The notes: generated by a model from the sequence alone, not told the origin. 64,000 nt of DNA from Butyrivibrio sp. VCB2006 (GCF_000420945.1 NZ_ATVX01000006.1:186001-250000), one strand, 5' to 3'; positions 17,954 through 29,404 are shown, counted from the stretch's first letter. Made by a program: numbers and translations.

Positions 17954-20647
17954 TTAGCTTTTCCACCTGTTCTTTAAGTCACTTTGTAATTTGTAAAGCG
18001 TATTTAAAGCATCCATTGGCGTCAGGGCCGTAATATCAATTTCCTGAAGCCTCTTTAGTACATCTTCATCTGTCACAGTATCAAACAGCGACATCTGATT
18101 GGTATCTACTTCGTCGTAGTGTTTAACCTTAACCTTTTTATCGCCTTTATTTTCCTTGGCGATAGCCTGAACCTTTTCTGTAATATCATTATCTGTAAGC
18201 TCAGTAACGATCTCTTTTGCTCTGTCGATGACCATATCAGGAACACCTGCGAGCTTGGCTACCTGTATTCCGTAACTCTTATCAGCGCCGCCCTTAACAA
18301 TCTTACGTAAAAAGACAATGTCATCTCCATTTTCCTTGACGGCAATGCAGTAGTTGTTGACGTTATCCATCTTGCCTTCAAGTTCTGTAAGCTCGTGGTA
18401 GTGGGTAGCAAACAAAGTCTTGGCACCAAGTATCTTGCGGTTACTGATATGTTCCGTAACAGCCCAGGCTATAGCAAGACCGTCATAGGTACTGGTTCCA
18501 CGGCCTATCTCATCCAGGATCAAAAGAGAATTAGGTGTAGCGTTGCGTAAGATGTTGGCAACCTCATTCATCTCAACCATAAAGGTAGACTGTCCGCTTC
18601 CTAGATCATCGGAAGCACCAACTCTTGTAAAGATTCTGTCCACAACGCACATATCGGCCTTGGCAGCAGGAACAAAGCTTCCTATCTGTGCCATCAGGAC
18701 TATAAGTGCTGTCTGTCTCATATAAGTTGATTTACCGGCCATGTTAGGGCCTGTAATTATTGATATACAGTGCTTTTTATTATCAAGATATGTGTCATTA
18801 GAAATGAACATGTCTGAGGTATCAAGCATCTTTTCTACAACAGGATGACGGCCATCCTTGATGTTGATGATTCCCTTCTCGTTAATAGAAGGTTTGATAT
18901 AATGATTCTTTTCAGCCACGTAGGCAAGGGATGCATATACATCCAAAAGAGCTATAGCCTTGGCAGTAGTCTGTATCCTGTCGATTTCAAGAGCAATAGA
19001 GTCTCTTATCTTACAGAACATCTCATACTCAAGATTATTAAGCTTATCCTGAGCATTAAGGATTGTATCCTCGAGCTCTTTAAGTTCCGGTGTTGTATAT
19101 CTCTCACAGTTCGTAAGAGTCTGCTTACGAATAAAGTAATCAGGTACCTTGTCCTTAAAGGAATTGGTAACCTCAAATGAATATCCGAATACATTGCTGT
19201 ATTTGATTCTAAGGTTTTTGATTCCCGTCTTATCACGTTCCTTTTCTTCCATCTCGGCAAGCCAGGTTTTACCGTTGGTTCCTGCCTCCCTAAAGTGGTC
19301 GATATCAGGGTCAAAGCCTTCCTTAATGATTCCGCTTTCCTTAATTGCAAGAGGTGGTTCCTCTACAATAGCCTGATCAATAAGCTCATAGATATCTCTA
19401 AGAGCATCCAGTCTGTCCTCAAGAGCCTTAAGCTCGGCATCTTCCTGAACATCCAAAAGAGCTGTCTTGATAGCCGGAATCATCTGAATGGAATTTCTAA
19501 AGGCCAAGAGGTCCCTGGGATTAGCAGTTTTATAGACAATCTTGGACATCAGTCTTTCAAGATCATAAATTGGTCCAAGATATTCTCTTATTTCTTCTCT
19601 GGTAACAACGTTTTTAACAAGGCTTTCCACTGCACCTTGTCTTTTTACTATCTCTGCCTTATCAATAAGAGGCTGCTCAATAAAACTTCTAAGAGTTCTG
19701 GCTCCCATGGCAGTCTTGGTTTTATCAAGCACCCACAGTAGTGTCCCTCTCTTTTGCTTATCCCTCATAGTCTCAACAAGCTCAAGATTTCGTCTGGTTG
19801 AGCTGTCAAGAAGCATATATTTGCTTGCCAGATAAGGATATATATGGGTTATGTTGTTAATATCCGATTTCTGCATATCAATCAGATACTGAAGAAGCGC
19901 TCCGGCAGCAACAACACCGTTAGGGAAATCGTCAACGCCAAGTCCGATAAGGGATGATACCTTAAAGTGTTTCATAAGAAGACGCTTAGAACTGTCTTCA
20001 TCAAAGTATCTTGCATCTAATGGATTAACAAAGACCTGAAGCCTGTTCTTAAGATCATCCATATCAACGCCGCTTACAGAAAACGACTCGTTGCAGATGA
20101 TCTCTGATGGCATATATTTGCCAATCTCATCAAGGGCTTCTCTAAGAGAATCCACCTCGGTCAGATAATAATCACCGGTTGTAACATCGGCGATGGAAAT
20201 TCCAATGTTATCAGGTGAATACAAAATACTCATGATGTAGTTATTCTTGGTTTCCTCAAGAGCCTGCATATTAAGGTTAGTTCCGGGAGTTACTATTCTT
20301 GTAACTTCTCTTTTAACTATACCCTTGGCAAGCTTAGGGTCCTCGGTCTGCTCACAAATAGCAACCTTATAACCTCTTCCAACGAGCTTGGTCAGGTAAG
20401 AGTCCACAGCATGAAAAGGAACTCCGCACATGGGAGCTCTCTCTTCAAGACCACAGGCCTTTCCTGTAAGTGTAAGTTCCAGTTCCTTGGATGCAACTCT
20501 TGCATCATCAAAAAACAGTTCATAGAAATCACCTAATCTGTAGAACAAAATGCAGTCCTTGTTTTCCTTCTTGGTCTGCAGATAATGCTGCATCATAGGT
20601 GATACTTTATCTATCTCAACTGTATCGAAAGTCGCGCTACTCTCCAC
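17954..20647 (-). CDS. mutS: DNA mismatch recognition ATPase MutS
   Basis: Binds base mismatches and signals to MutL. The 897 residues include the mismatch wedge GDFYELFFDDA (F41, E43), the lever/clamp region, Walker A GPNMAGKST near residue 633, Walker B ILDEIGRGTS and the FATHYHEL motif. The C-terminal tail ends in a short helix-rich segment typical of bacterial MutS1. It is directly joined to mutL (its stop abuts the mutL ATG), with miaB upstream. The architecture is full length and intact. Confidence 0.97.
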   Translation of the reverse strand: MESSATFDTVEIDKVSPMMQHYLQTKKENKDCILFYRLGDFYELFFDDARVASKELELTLTGKACGLEERAPMCGVPFHAVDSYLTKLVGRGYKVAICEQTEDPKLAKGIVKREVTRIVTPGTNLNMQALEETKNNYIMSILYSPDNIGISIADVTTGDYYLTEVDSLREALDEIGKYMPSEIICNESFSVSGVDMDDLKNRLQVFVNPLDARYFDEDSSKRLLMKHFKVSSLIGLGVDDFPNGVVAAGALLQYLIDMQKSDINNITHIYPYLASKYMLLDSSTRRNLELVETMRDKQKRGTLLWVLDKTKTAMGARTLRSFIEQPLIDKAEIVKRQGAVESLVKNVVTREEIREYLGPIYDLERLMSKIVYKTANPRDLLAFRNSIQMIPAIKTALLDVQEDAELKALEDRLDALRDIYELIDQAIVEEPPLAIKESGIIKEGFDPDIDHFREAGTNGKTWLAEMEEKERDKTGIKNLRIKYSNVFGYSFEVTNSFKDKVPDYFIRKQTLTNCERYTTPELKELEDTILNAQDKLNNLEYEMFCKIRDSIALEIDRIQTTAKAIALLDVYASLAYVAEKNHYIKPSINEKGIINIKDGRHPVVEKMLDTSDMFISNDTYLDNKKHCISIITGPNMAGKSTYMRQTALIVLMAQIGSFVPAAKADMCVVDRIFTRVGASDDLGSGQSTFMVEMNEVANILRNATPNSLLILDEIGRGTSTYDGLAIAWAVTEHISNRKILGAKTLFATHYHELTELEGKMDNVNNYCIAVKENGDDIVFLRKIVKGGADKSYGIQVAKLAGVPDMVIDRAKEIVTELTDNDITEKVQAIAKENKGDKKVKVKHYDEVDTNQMSLFDTVTDEDVLKRLQEIDITALTPMDALNTLYKLQSDLKNRWKS

Positions 20648-20714
20648 AACAAAAAATCCCCTTAAAACAAATTTCTATTGAATAGGCAGTGCAATACTGC
20701 ACAATTTATATGGT

Positions 20715-22172
20715 TCATACTCTCTCCCCAGTAAAGTAGAAACCATGACAGGTTACAAGTTTAACATCAACAAGTTCACCGATAAGTGACTCATCACCAG
20801 GGAAATGAACCAGAGTGTTATTACTCATTCTGCCTGTAACAAGGCTTGTATCCTGCTCATTAACGCTCTCAACAAGAACCTTTTCTGTAATTCCTGTAAG
20901 TTTTTCTGACTGAACTCTTGCAGTCTCCTGAACAACCTTAAGAAGTCTGTCAAAGTTCTCTTTTACTTCTACCTCGGGAACCTGATCTGGGAAACCGGCA
21001 GCAGGTGTTCCTGTTCTCTTTGAATAAATAAATGTAAAGGCATTATCAAAAGATGCCTTCTTAACTACATCAATAGTTTCATCAACATCTGCAGGAGTCT
21101 CTCCGGGGAAGCCAACGATAATATCTGTTGTAATTGCCACATCCGGAAGCTTAGTTCTTATCTTATCAACCAATGAAAGATATTGATCCTTGGTGTACTT
21201 TCTGTTCATGCGGCGAAGGATCTCTGTACTTCCAGACTGAAGCGGCAGATGAATATGTCTTGCAAGCTTAGGGTTTCTTGCTATTGTATCAAGAAGCTCA
21301 TCTGAAAAATCCTTAGGATGAGGAGTCATAAATCTGATTCTCTCAAGTCCCTCAACCTTGCAGACCTCCTCAAGAAGCTGAGGAAAGCTTATCTTGTTTG
21401 GATCATCATCCTTAAAATCAAGGCCATAGGAATTAACATTCTGTCCAAGAAGCATAACCTCTTTAACTCCGTCAGCCACGAGCTTTTCGCACTCTCTTAC
21501 GATATCCTTGGGTGATCTGGATCGCTCACGGCCTCTGACATAAGGAACAATGCAATATGTACAGAAGTTGTTGCAGCCAAACATAATGTTAACGCCTGAC
21601 TTGAATGGATACTTACGAAGCACCGGAAGGTCCTCAACAATTTTGTCTGTTTCCTTCCAGATATCGATGATCATTCTGTCAGATTCAAGGCACGAGCACA
21701 AAAGCTCAGCAAATTTATAGATATTATGTGTTCCAAATATCAGATCCACAAATCTGTAACTCTTCTGGATTTTCTCAATTGCAGACTGTTCCTGCATCAT
21801 ACATCCACAAAGAGCAATCTTCATATAAGGGTTCTTTTTCTTGTGGTTACTGCAGGCTCCAAGTCTTCCATATACTCTCTGATCTGCATTATCTCTTACT
21901 GTGCAGGTATTATAAATTACAAAATCAGCATTCTCGGACTCTGTCTCTTCATAACCCACAAGACGAAGGATGGCCAGAAGCTTTTCTGAATCTCTGGCAT
22001 TCATCTGACATCCAAAGGTTACAACACATGCTCTTGGAGTTCTGCCAAGCTCTTTTGCAAGGTCTGAAACATAACCCTTAGCTTTTTCTATGAATTCCAG
22101 CTGTCTAAGGCTCTCACTGTCTTCAATCTCATTCTTATTACTGTTTAAAATACTAACTTCTTTATTCATCAA
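20715..22172 (-). CDS. miaB: tRNA-2-methylthio-N6-dimethylallyladenosine synthase
   Basis: Radical SAM methylthiotransferase acting on i6A37 made by MiaA. The N-terminal UPF0004 domain has the auxiliary-cluster cysteines (TFGCQMNARDSEK, YNTCTVRDNA, CGCMMQ). The radical SAM CxxxCxxC motif GCNNFCTYC lies near residues 198-206, and a C-terminal TRAM domain ends the protein. The 485 residues include a roughly 45-residue N-terminal extension before CVVTFGCQMN, as in many Clostridia. It heads the repair/tRNA set miaB-mutS-mutL-miaA-ynbB, with 67 nt to mutS. Confidence 0.96.
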   Translation of the reverse strand: MMNKEVSILNSNKNEIEDSESLRQLEFIEKAKGYVSDLAKELGRTPRACVVTFGCQMNARDSEKLLAILRLVGYEETESENADFVIYNTCTVRDNADQRVYGRLGACSNHKKKNPYMKIALCGCMMQEQSAIEKIQKSYRFVDLIFGTHNIYKFAELLCSCLESDRMIIDIWKETDKIVEDLPVLRKYPFKSGVNIMFGCNNFCTYCIVPYVRGRERSRSPKDIVRECEKLVADGVKEVMLLGQNVNSYGLDFKDDDPNKISFPQLLEEVCKVEGLERIRFMTPHPKDFSDELLDTIARNPKLARHIHLPLQSGSTEILRRMNRKYTKDQYLSLVDKIRTKLPDVAITTDIIVGFPGETPADVDETIDVVKKASFDNAFTFIYSKRTGTPAAGFPDQVPEVEVKENFDRLLKVVQETARVQSEKLTGITEKVLVESVNEQDTSLVTGRMSNNTLVHFPGDESLIGELVDVKLVTCHGFYFTGERV

Positions 22173-22252
22173 AAACTCTTTCTAATTCTATAAATAACAT
22201 TACTACTAAAAGTACAAAATACTATATGTGAATCCTTATTTAGGATTTTTTA

Positions 22253-23497
22253 TCAATAATTAACACCGTAGGCATCAACGATACCAAGAAGAATATCTAC
22301 AACCTTACGCATCTCGTTAATTGAAGCATATTCATACTTGCCATGGTAGTTGTAGCCGCCTGTGCAAAGGTTTGGACATGGGAGTCCCTTATAGGAAAGA
22401 GCTGCTCCGTCTGTGCCTCCACGAATAGGTGACTCAATTGGAGTAATTCCAAGATCTGTCATAGCTTTTTTGGCATTATCTACAAGATGCATATGAGGAC
22501 GGATCTTCTCGATCATGTTGTAATACTGATCCTTAACCTCTGCTTCTACAGTTCCCTCTCCATATTTCTTGTTGAGGAAATCCGCAGCATCCATAAAGAG
22601 CTTCTTTTTCTGCTCAAACAGCACTTCATCATGATCCCTTATGATGTAAGAAGCTGTGGCAGACTCTGTTCCTCCATTAACCTCTGTCAGATGGAAAAAG
22701 CCTTCTCTTTTCTCTGTGTACATAGGGTTCTGGAACACAGGAAGAAGTGAATGAAACTCATAGCAAAGTAACGCAGCATTGACCATCTTGTTCTTGGCAT
22801 CACCGGGATGAACGCTTCTGCCGTTAACCTTGATATCTCCGCTGGCAGCATTGAAGTTCTCATATTCAAGCTCACCAAGTTTACCACCATCAACTGTATA
22901 AGCATACTTGGCGCCAAATCTATCAATGTCAAAATAAGCAGTGCCGGCGCCAATCTCCTCATCAGGAGTAAAGGCTATCTTAATCTCGCCATGCTTAATA
23001 TCAGGATTAGACAAAAGAGTCTCTGCCATAGTCATTATCTCAGAAACACCGGCTTTATCATCTGCTCCAAGAAGAGTTGTTCCATCGGTGACAATAAGAT
23101 CTTCCCCTACATGATTTAAAAGCTCAGGAAAATCCTTGGGTGAAAGAACCACATTCTCTACTGTATTCAAAACTATATCAGTTCCATCATAGCCTTCAAC
23201 GATTCTTGGTTTAACATCCTTACCGCTTACTTCATCTGAAGTATCCATGTGAGCTACAAATCCGATAGCCGGTCTGTCCTTGCCATCATTCATATTTGAT
23301 GGAATGGTGGCATAAACATAGCAGTGCTCCTTGTCGTAAAAGACATCAGAAGCTCCAATAGCTGAAAGCTCCTCAGTAAGGAGTTTCGCAAGATCATGCT
23401 GCTTCATGGTTGAAGGAGATGTTCCCGTTGTATCATCAGACTGAGTATCAATCTTTACGTATCTTAAGAATTTCTCAATAACATCAATTTTTTCCAT
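22253..23497 (-). CDS. pepT: Peptidase T (tripeptidase)
   Basis: Cytoplasmic dizinc aminotripeptidase of the M20 family that releases N-terminal residues from tripeptides. Metal ligands and catalytic residues can be read: H83 and D85 in AHMDTS, D146-D147 in GADDKAG, E180-E181 in TPDEEIG, and a late histidine in [10 protein letters not shown]. The 414 residues match the family length. The ATG overlaps the end of the GH13-like gene by 14 nt, so both are on one transcript. Confidence 0.95.
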   Translation of the reverse strand: MEKIDVIEKFLRYVKIDTQSDDTTGTSPSTMKQHDLAKLLTEELSAIGASDVFYDKEHCYVYATIPSNMNDGKDRPAIGFVAHMDTSDEVSGKDVKPRIVEGYDGTDIVLNTVENVVLSPKDFPELLNHVGEDLIVTDGTTLLGADDKAGVSEIMTMAETLLSNPDIKHGEIKIAFTPDEEIGAGTAYFDIDRFGAKYAYTVDGGKLGELEYENFNAASGDIKVNGRSVHPGDAKNKMVNAALLCYEFHSLLPVFQNPMYTEKREGFFHLTEVNGGTESATASYIIRDHDEVLFEQKKKLFMDAADFLNKKYGEGTVEAEVKDQYYNMIEKIRPHMHLVDNAKKAMTDLGITPIESPIRGGTDGAALSYKGLPCPNLCTGGYNYHGKYEYASINEMRKVVDILLGIVDAYGVNY

Positions 23498-25445
23498 TTT
23501 TCTTTTTCTTAACTTCCTTTTTCTTTTTGTAATCAGGATCCTTTTCGCTTATATAGATGCGAACGCTCCTGTCATCAAGCATATTAAACTCTGTATTATC
23601 AGGATGAAGCTCTACACCTGCATAAGCCCCTGTGTCTGATAAAAGGCTCCATCGAAGTCCTGCCGGAAGTCCCGGAAGAGCAAATTCGTTCCTAGCCCAG
23701 TGCATGTTGTAACATACATAAATAAAAGGCTTTTCGGAATCTTTTTTATTGTCATAAAGTCCGCAGTAAAGCATTCCCAAAATGTGGCTATATCCAGACA
23801 GATCAGGTCTCCAGGCTTCTTTTCCGTGACAGGACAGATCCGGATATCCGCAGGAAATATAGTCCATAAGTTTAAAAGGCTTACCACTATGAAGGAAATT
23901 ATTAGAAAAGCGCAGCTTCACAAGAAATCTTACATAGTCATAAATATCTCTGTTTTTGTCCAGTGCTCTCCAGTCAACCCAACCTGTCTCATTATCCTGA
24001 CAATAGGGGTTGTTGTTTCCTGCCTGAGAATTACCGAACTCATCCCCGCTATAAAGCATAGGAGTACCCTGAGCCATAAACAGCATAGTCAGAATGTTTT
24101 TCATCTGCTTGTTTCTAAGCTCTAAGATATTATGTTTCCTAGTACGGCCCTCTATTCCACAGTTCCAACTAAGGTTGTTATCACTTCCGTCCTTGTTGTT
24201 CTCGCCGTTTTCCTCGTTATGTTTGTGTTCATAAGCCACCAGATCAGCAAGTCTGAAGCCCTCATAATCACAAATATAATTGACAACACCACTCGCCGGA
24301 TCGTTATGGATCATGGCTTTAAGGAAGTCATTAACTGTATTGTCATCGCTCTTTAAAAATCTTCTGCTTGCATACATAAAGGCATTATTGTAAATAGCAA
24401 GAACCCTCTCATCAGGCGCTTTGCCACCATAAATATCCCCTGTATCAAACCAGTCGTACCAAATCTTGGCATCTGTAAAAAGAGGCTCCTTAACAATCTG
24501 TCTGATTGGAACCCTAGCGCCCTTAAGATGGAACCCATCTACATGGTAGGTGCATCTCCAAAATCTAAGTGCATCTATTATAAGAGACTCATTTTCGTTA
24601 TCTTCAAAAAAGAACTGGAGAATAACTTCAATCCCATTCTCATGGAGAGTCTTCACAAAGAGCTTGAATTCATTTTCCGCATCCTGCGGATTCTCGCAAA
24701 AAGAAGTCCTTGGCGCGAAGTAGTAGCCCTTTTTGTAGCCCCAGAAATTTACCTTCTTAGTAATATCTTTTTCGCCTAAAAGGCTTCCATCCTTGGAATA
24801 AACAAGCTTTTCAGTATTCCCGGCAGCCTTTTTAACAGGATTCTCAACCTCATTCATCTCATAGCAAGGCATAATTTCCAAAGTAGTTACGCCAAGTTCC
24901 TTGAGATAAGGGATTTTTTCAAGAATTCCCAAAAATGTTCCTCTCTTAGAAGAAGCAACACCGCTGCTAGAGCTCTTGGTAAAGCCTCTGACATTCAAAA
25001 GATATACAAAACTATTCTCATAGGGAATAAGCGGATTTGCATCATTTCCCCAGTCAAAACACACGTCAGAATGTGAAAGAAGTGATTTATTATCAAGCTT
25101 GGCCCTGATTTCATTATCGGGAACGTCTTCCCCAAACTTCTCAAGTCCGATTACATGCTTGGCATAAGAATCGCAAAAGTAAGCATTGTCCGCGAAATAG
25201 TTGTAAGAATCATAGTCGTCAATGTTCTCAATATTCCTGATTCTTGCAGAGTATATAGCACCTCTTTTAAGATTTTCAGGAAAAGAAAAAGATATACTCT
25301 CACGGCCTTTTACTGAAGAATAAAGCGTAATTCCGCGCTTTTTACTGTCAGTAAAAATAGCCCTTACAACCAAAGACTTGTCATAATCAATATAGCAGCC
25401 AAGTGGATATGGCTTTTCTTTGCAGATTTCATATTTGCCTAACAT
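23484..25445 (-). CDS. GlgX/isoamylase-like GH13 protein with degenerate active site
   Basis: A 653-residue homologue of glycogen debranching enzymes. The fold is easy to follow ([17 protein letters not shown], then the [15 protein letters not shown] loop, then [27 protein letters not shown]). All three catalytic positions are changed: the nucleophile Asp of 'DGFRFD' is K308 (DGFHLK), the acid/base Glu of 'AEPW' aligns with D331 (WYDWF), and the 'AHDG' histidine/aspartate are Y394-E395 (DYEG). Conserved region I (usually DVVYNH) reads QFFFEDN. Hydrolysis is therefore unlikely; a carbohydrate-binding or regulatory role is an inference. The ATG at 25443-25445 follows GGGGA; a GTG 24 nt upstream is possible. 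Confidence 0.85.
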   Translation of the reverse strand: MLGKYEICKEKPYPLGCYIDYDKSLVVRAIFTDSKKRGITLYSSVKGRESISFSFPENLKRGAIYSARIRNIENIDDYDSYNYFADNAYFCDSYAKHVIGLEKFGEDVPDNEIRAKLDNKSLLSHSDVCFDWGNDANPLIPYENSFVYLLNVRGFTKSSSSGVASSKRGTFLGILEKIPYLKELGVTTLEIMPCYEMNEVENPVKKAAGNTEKLVYSKDGSLLGEKDITKKVNFWGYKKGYYFAPRTSFCENPQDAENEFKLFVKTLHENGIEVILQFFFEDNENESLIIDALRFWRCTYHVDGFHLKGARVPIRQIVKEPLFTDAKIWYDWFDTGDIYGGKAPDERVLAIYNNAFMYASRRFLKSDDNTVNDFLKAMIHNDPASGVVNYICDYEGFRLADLVAYEHKHNEENGENNKDGSDNNLSWNCGIEGRTRKHNILELRNKQMKNILTMLFMAQGTPMLYSGDEFGNSQAGNNNPYCQDNETGWVDWRALDKNRDIYDYVRFLVKLRFSNNFLHSGKPFKLMDYISCGYPDLSCHGKEAWRPDLSGYSHILGMLYCGLYDNKKDSEKPFIYVCYNMHWARNEFALPGLPAGLRWSLLSDTGAYAGVELHPDNTEFNMLDDRSVRIYISEKDPDYKKKKEVKKKKNGKN

Positions 25446-25498
25446 AAAAACATTTCCCCATTCTTTCACATATGCCGTAATATTTTACCACAAAAATG

Positions 25499-25527
25499 CT
25501 TTATATGCTAATAAACTATGCTATAAT
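25499..25527 (+). promoter_or_regulatory. Extended -10 promoter of the DUF1292 gene
   Basis: TG-C-TATAAT at 25519-25527 is a full extended -10 element. A weak -35 match (CTTTAT/TTTATA) lies about 17 nt upstream. AGGAGG at 25555-25560 then serves the ATG at 25569. Confidence 0.65.
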
Positions 25528-25568
25528 CGAGATATACGAAGGCAAATAATCCATAGGAGGCATAAAAT

Positions 25569-25934
25569 ATGGAATTTTCTAAGGTAGCGACCTTAATGAA
25601 CACCAGAATCGAGAACGGTGAACAGGAAACTGTAGAAATTGAGCTTGATCACGGCGAAGTTGTCAATTGCGCCATTATGATTGTTCTTACAGTCAATGAT
25701 AAAGATTATATAGTTCTTTTACCTCTTGATAAAAATGGTCAGAATCATGACGGAAATGTATGGTTCTATGAATTTATATGGCATGGTGAGGATCAGGAAC
25801 CTGAGCTTGGTTATATCAGCGATGATGCTGAATACGAGGCTGTTTCAGAAGCATTCGACCTCTATCTTGACGATGTTGAGTTTGATGAGCTTGTTGAGCT
25901 CCCTGAAGAAGGCCTTGACGGCGAAGAAGAATAA
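25569..25934 (+). CDS. DUF1292 family small acidic protein
   Basis: A 121-residue acidic cytoplasmic protein of the DUF1292 (YrzB-like) family, of unknown function. The family signature is visible in the DGEVVNC-like start of the second strand, KDYIVLLPL and VWFYEFI, followed by an acidic tail (ELVELPEEGLDGEEE). It lacks membrane segments. In Firmicutes, DUF1292 genes often sit near alaS or yrrK, which is not so here. AGGAGG lies 8 nt before the ATG, and it has its own promoter and terminator, so it is a monocistronic unit and the only plus-strand gene in the first 37 kb. Confidence 0.85.
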   Translation: MEFSKVATLMNTRIENGEQETVEIELDHGEVVNCAIMIVLTVNDKDYIVLLPLDKNGQNHDGNVWFYEFIWHGEDQEPELGYISDDAEYEAVSEAFDLYLDDVEFDELVELPEEGLDGEEE

Positions 25935-25947
25935 TTTATTGATGTTC

Positions 25948-25980
25948 AAGAAGTCCACTGTTTCAGTGGGCTTCTTTTTT
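25948..25980 (+). terminator. Strong terminator between convergent genes
   Basis: AAGAAG-T-CCACTG / CAGTGG-G-CTTCTT with a TTT loop, followed by TTTT on the plus strand. It ends the DUF1292 transcript. The converging helicase gene stops inside the hairpin (stop codon starts at 25965 and ends at 25963 on the minus strand), so the same palindrome may also end that mRNA, though the T-run on that strand is poor. Confidence 0.88.
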
Positions 25981-27828
25981 ATCTTCCCATAAATTTCTTA
26001 TTGGTCTTAGAAACCTTGATGGAAGCATTGGATTCTCGGCATTACCTGTCAGATACGACATAATCAGAGCTTTCTTGGCTCTTGTCATTCCAACATACAA
26101 CATTCTGCGCTCTTCCTCTATCTGTTCTATAGTAACTGAGCTTCTGCTAGGAATAACTCCCTCATTAAGGCCAGGGAGCCATACAATGTCAAACTCAAGT
26201 CCCTTTGATCCATGCATTGTAAGTAGCTTTACGCAGTTTCCTTTTGTTTTAGTACCTTTATTTGACTCTCCATCCATGGATTCTTCCCTTATTTTCTCAA
26301 TTTCCCTTAAAAGAATTTCATTATCCGGAAATTTGCATGCCAATTCCGAAAGCTCATCTAAAGCCTTAATTTCTCCCGGATACAGCTTATCAATACCAAC
26401 TTCGTTTCTTAGAAATCTGATAGATAATGAGGGTCTCATGTGGGCGATCATGTTTAGCTGCCTAAAGAGTTTTTCTATGGTTCTTATTCTGTCTGAATTA
26501 CCGTAATAGTATTTCCTTAAGTCATTCTCGTTTACTGTGTCCTTGGAAAGCGCATTTCTTGTGATATATCTGTTAGGATTATTCATTATCCGTAAAAAGA
26601 ACTCTCTCTTTTTTCCTTGGTATACAAAGCGAAGGTAGTTTTCACACAGTTTAACTGCCGGTGAATCAGTAAAAGACTTTGCAAATGTATCAAGATTAGT
26701 TGGTATACCATATTGTTTGCACTCTCCTGCAATTGCCAGAGCTTCAGAATTTGTCCTGAAAATCAGCGCTATATTCTGGAGCTTATCCATGTTCTCTTTT
26801 AAAAACTTAATAATTGCAAGGCTCTGCTGTTTCCTGTTGATGTAACGTCTTGGAATCAGAAAGCCGTTTGGACTGGCGGTATCTGGCTTAAGTTCCTTAT
26901 TTAGTCTTATTTTATTGTCTCTGATAAGATGATTTGATGCGTATAATATTTGTTTTCCGCATCTATAGTTGATATTCAGGTTTATTATTCTGGGTTTATG
27001 ACTTCTGAAATCCTCAGAAAACTTCTGCATTATTCCAGGGTCTGAGCCTCTAAATCCATAAATAGACTGATCATCATCACCTACAACAAACAAATTATCA
27101 GACCTGCATAAAAGCCTTATAACTTTATATTGCATTAGATTTATATCCTGATACTCATCGATCAGAACATATTTGAATCTTCTGCTCCAGGTATCTAGCA
27201 AAGCCTCGTCATTGATAAGGAGTTCATAGCATCTGAGTATCATATCATCAAAGTCTACAAGCCCAAATTCCTTAAGCAGTTCGTTGTATTCTTTATATAT
27301 CCTTGGAAAATAACTACAAAGCGGAACATTTTTCTGGCACATTGCCGCACTTAAAGCGGTATTCTTAATTCTTGAAATTTCGGAGATAATATCACCTATC
27401 ATTTCTATTGCTTCAAGGCTTTCTTGTTTATCTATATTTTCCGAGTTAGTTATCTTAAGGATTATATCCTTGATAAATTTATATTTGTCTTTCTCAGCAA
27501 TTATCTTAAGTTTATTAGATGGATTCGATTGACGAATTATCTGATAAAAAACAGAATGGAATGTGCCAAAACACACTTCCGGATAGAGAGAATCAGTGAT
27601 TTTTAAGAATCTGTGCTGCATTTCAATGGCAGCAGCTTTTGTAAAAGTTATAACCAAAACCGATGAGGGATCTACTGAACATTCCCTTATCAGGTGAACT
27701 AACCTGTTTACTATAACAAAGGTTTTGCCGCTCCCCGGCCCCGCAAGTACCATTGCAGGGCCGTCTTTATGGAGGATAGCCTCCATCTGAGCGGCATTAC
27801 CATTTATATTATTTTTCAAGAAGTGCAA
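25963..27828 (-). CDS. UvrD/PcrA-type superfamily 1 DNA helicase
   Basis: ATP-dependent 3'-5' DNA helicase, 621 residues, shorter than PcrA (about 730) because the C-terminal tail is missing. SF1A motifs in order: Q-motif region NAAQMEAI, Walker A AGPGSGKT (29-36), DEYQDIN (motif II), [13 protein letters not shown] (III), NYRC (IV), [21 protein letters not shown] (V) and [13 protein letters not shown] (VI). It overlaps the end of gltX by 20 nt. A repair or replication-restart role is likely, but which helicase it replaces cannot be told. The stop codon lies within the terminator hairpin at 25948-25976. Confidence 0.9.
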   Translation of the reverse strand: MHFLKNNINGNAAQMEAILHKDGPAMVLAGPGSGKTFVIVNRLVHLIRECSVDPSSVLVITFTKAAAIEMQHRFLKITDSLYPEVCFGTFHSVFYQIIRQSNPSNKLKIIAEKDKYKFIKDIILKITNSENIDKQESLEAIEMIGDIISEISRIKNTALSAAMCQKNVPLCSYFPRIYKEYNELLKEFGLVDFDDMILRCYELLINDEALLDTWSRRFKYVLIDEYQDINLMQYKVIRLLCRSDNLFVVGDDDQSIYGFRGSDPGIMQKFSEDFRSHKPRIINLNINYRCGKQILYASNHLIRDNKIRLNKELKPDTASPNGFLIPRRYINRKQQSLAIIKFLKENMDKLQNIALIFRTNSEALAIAGECKQYGIPTNLDTFAKSFTDSPAVKLCENYLRFVYQGKKREFFLRIMNNPNRYITRNALSKDTVNENDLRKYYYGNSDRIRTIEKLFRQLNMIAHMRPSLSIRFLRNEVGIDKLYPGEIKALDELSELACKFPDNEILLREIEKIREESMDGESNKGTKTKGNCVKLLTMHGSKGLEFDIVWLPGLNEGVIPSRSSVTIEQIEEERRMLYVGMTRAKKALIMSYLTGNAENPMLPSRFLRPIRNLWEDKKEAH

Positions 27829-29290
27829 TACTCTTCTTTATACGAGCTATTGTCTCGTCTTTACCAATAACTTCCATGAGTTCAGTAGCTCCACATGGAG
27901 TCATCTCTTTGCCGCAAACAGCAATTCTTACAGGCCAAAGAACATAACCGTTCTTGTACTCGTGAGTCTTGATGTAATCAGAAAGAAGTGCAAAAAGAGA
28001 ATCATTTGTGTAATCATCATGCGCCTCAAGAATTGGAAGTACCTCTTTGAGAACTGCAAGTGAAGTTTCCTCGTTGGTCTTCATCTTCTTGTGTGCAAAG
28101 ATTGCTGTGTCATACTCAGGCATCTCGTTAAAGAAATCAACCATTCCCTCGATATCAGGGAAAATCTCGATACGAGTCTTAACCATATTTGCAATCTGAC
28201 GCATCTTCTTATCATCAGACTTAAGAGCAGGATTAGTGATAGCCTTGTCAAGATAAGGCTTAGCCATCTCAAAGAACTTGTCCTCATCCATAGCCTTGAG
28301 ATACTCACCATTCATCCACTTAAGCTTTGTAAAGTCAAATACTGCAGGTGACTTATTGATACGTGTATAGTCAAACTTATCAATAAGATCCTGAAGACTC
28401 ATGATCTCGTTGTTATCATCAGGAGACCATCCAAGAAGTGCTACAAAGTTAACTACAGCCTCAGCTACAAATCCCTGATCAATGAGATCCTCGAATGAAG
28501 AATGACCGCTTCTCTTGGAGAGCTTATGGTGCTCCTCATCTGTGATAAGCGGGCAGTGAATATACTTAGGAACTTCCCAACCAAATGCATCATAAAGTCT
28601 GTTGTACTTAGGTGAAGAAGAAATATACTCATTACCACGAACTACATGAGTGATACCCATGAGATGGTCATCAACAACATTTGCAAAGTTATATGTTGGA
28701 TAGCCGTCAGACTTAATAAGAATCATGTCATCAAGCTCTTTGTTCTCAACAGTAACATCTCCGTAAAGCTCATCATGGAAAGTTGTTGTACCCTCTGTTG
28801 GGTTATTCTGTCTGATTACAAAAGGCTTACCCTCAGCAAGGTTCTTCTCAACCTCTTCCTTGGAAAGATGAAGACAGTGCTTGTCATAAACACTGATCTG
28901 CTTCTTGCCACCGTTTCCATCATCAATTTCCTGTACAAGAGTAGCCAATCTCTCCTCATCACAGAAACAGTAATAAGCTTCGCCTTTTTCAACCAGCTCT
29001 TTTGCATACTGCATATAAATGCCGGCTTTCTGTCTTTCACTCTGAACATATGGGCCTACAGGACCGCCGATATCAGGACCTTCATCATGAACAAGACCTG
29101 TATCCTTAAGGGTCTGGTAGATAATCTCAGTTGCACCTTCTACAAAACGCTCCTGGTCAGTATCCTCGATTCTAAGGATGTAGTCTCCACCCTCATGCTT
29201 GGAAATAAGGTAAGCATAAAGAGCTGTTCTAAGGTTTCCTACATGCATACGGCCTGTTGGACTCGGTGCATATCTTGTACGAATCTTCAT
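27809..29290 (-). CDS. gltX: Glutamyl-tRNA synthetase
   Basis: Class I aminoacyl-tRNA synthetase charging tRNA-Glu, and probably tRNA-Gln in organisms using GatCAB. The HIGH-type motif is HVGN at 16-19 after RYAPSPTGR. The KMSKS-type motif is KLSKR at about 256-260. The 493 residues match bacterial GltX, with the anticodon-binding helical part at the C-terminus. A good promoter lies at 29405-29433, giving a leader of about 108 nt in which I see no T-box features. The downstream helicase gene overlaps it. Confidence 0.97.
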   Translation of the reverse strand: MKIRTRYAPSPTGRMHVGNLRTALYAYLISKHEGGDYILRIEDTDQERFVEGATEIIYQTLKDTGLVHDEGPDIGGPVGPYVQSERQKAGIYMQYAKELVEKGEAYYCFCDEERLATLVQEIDDGNGGKKQISVYDKHCLHLSKEEVEKNLAEGKPFVIRQNNPTEGTTTFHDELYGDVTVENKELDDMILIKSDGYPTYNFANVVDDHLMGITHVVRGNEYISSSPKYNRLYDAFGWEVPKYIHCPLITDEEHHKLSKRSGHSSFEDLIDQGFVAEAVVNFVALLGWSPDDNNEIMSLQDLIDKFDYTRINKSPAVFDFTKLKWMNGEYLKAMDEDKFFEMAKPYLDKAITNPALKSDDKKMRQIANMVKTRIEIFPDIEGMVDFFNEMPEYDTAIFAHKKMKTNEETSLAVLKEVLPILEAHDDYTNDSLFALLSDYIKTHEYKNGYVLWPVRIAVCGKEMTPCGATELMEVIGKDETIARIKKSIALLEK

Positions 29291-29404
29291 TTTATATCTC
29301 CTATCATTTATTTGTTAGGTTTCAAAATGTCTAAGTCCAAATTGAAACTCATAGTATATAAATACATATTTGGGATGTTAAAATCCCCAAGAGCACAAAC
29401 TATA

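Noticed and set aside
22220..22246. Hairpin AATCCT/AGGATT with T-run before pepT end
   Set aside because: The stem is only 6 bp and the T-run is on the plus strand while both flanking genes are on minus, so a real terminator role is unlikely.
29291..29398. T-box riboswitch in the gltX leader
   Set aside because: The leader is only about 108 nt and has no T-box sequence or terminator/antiterminator pair.
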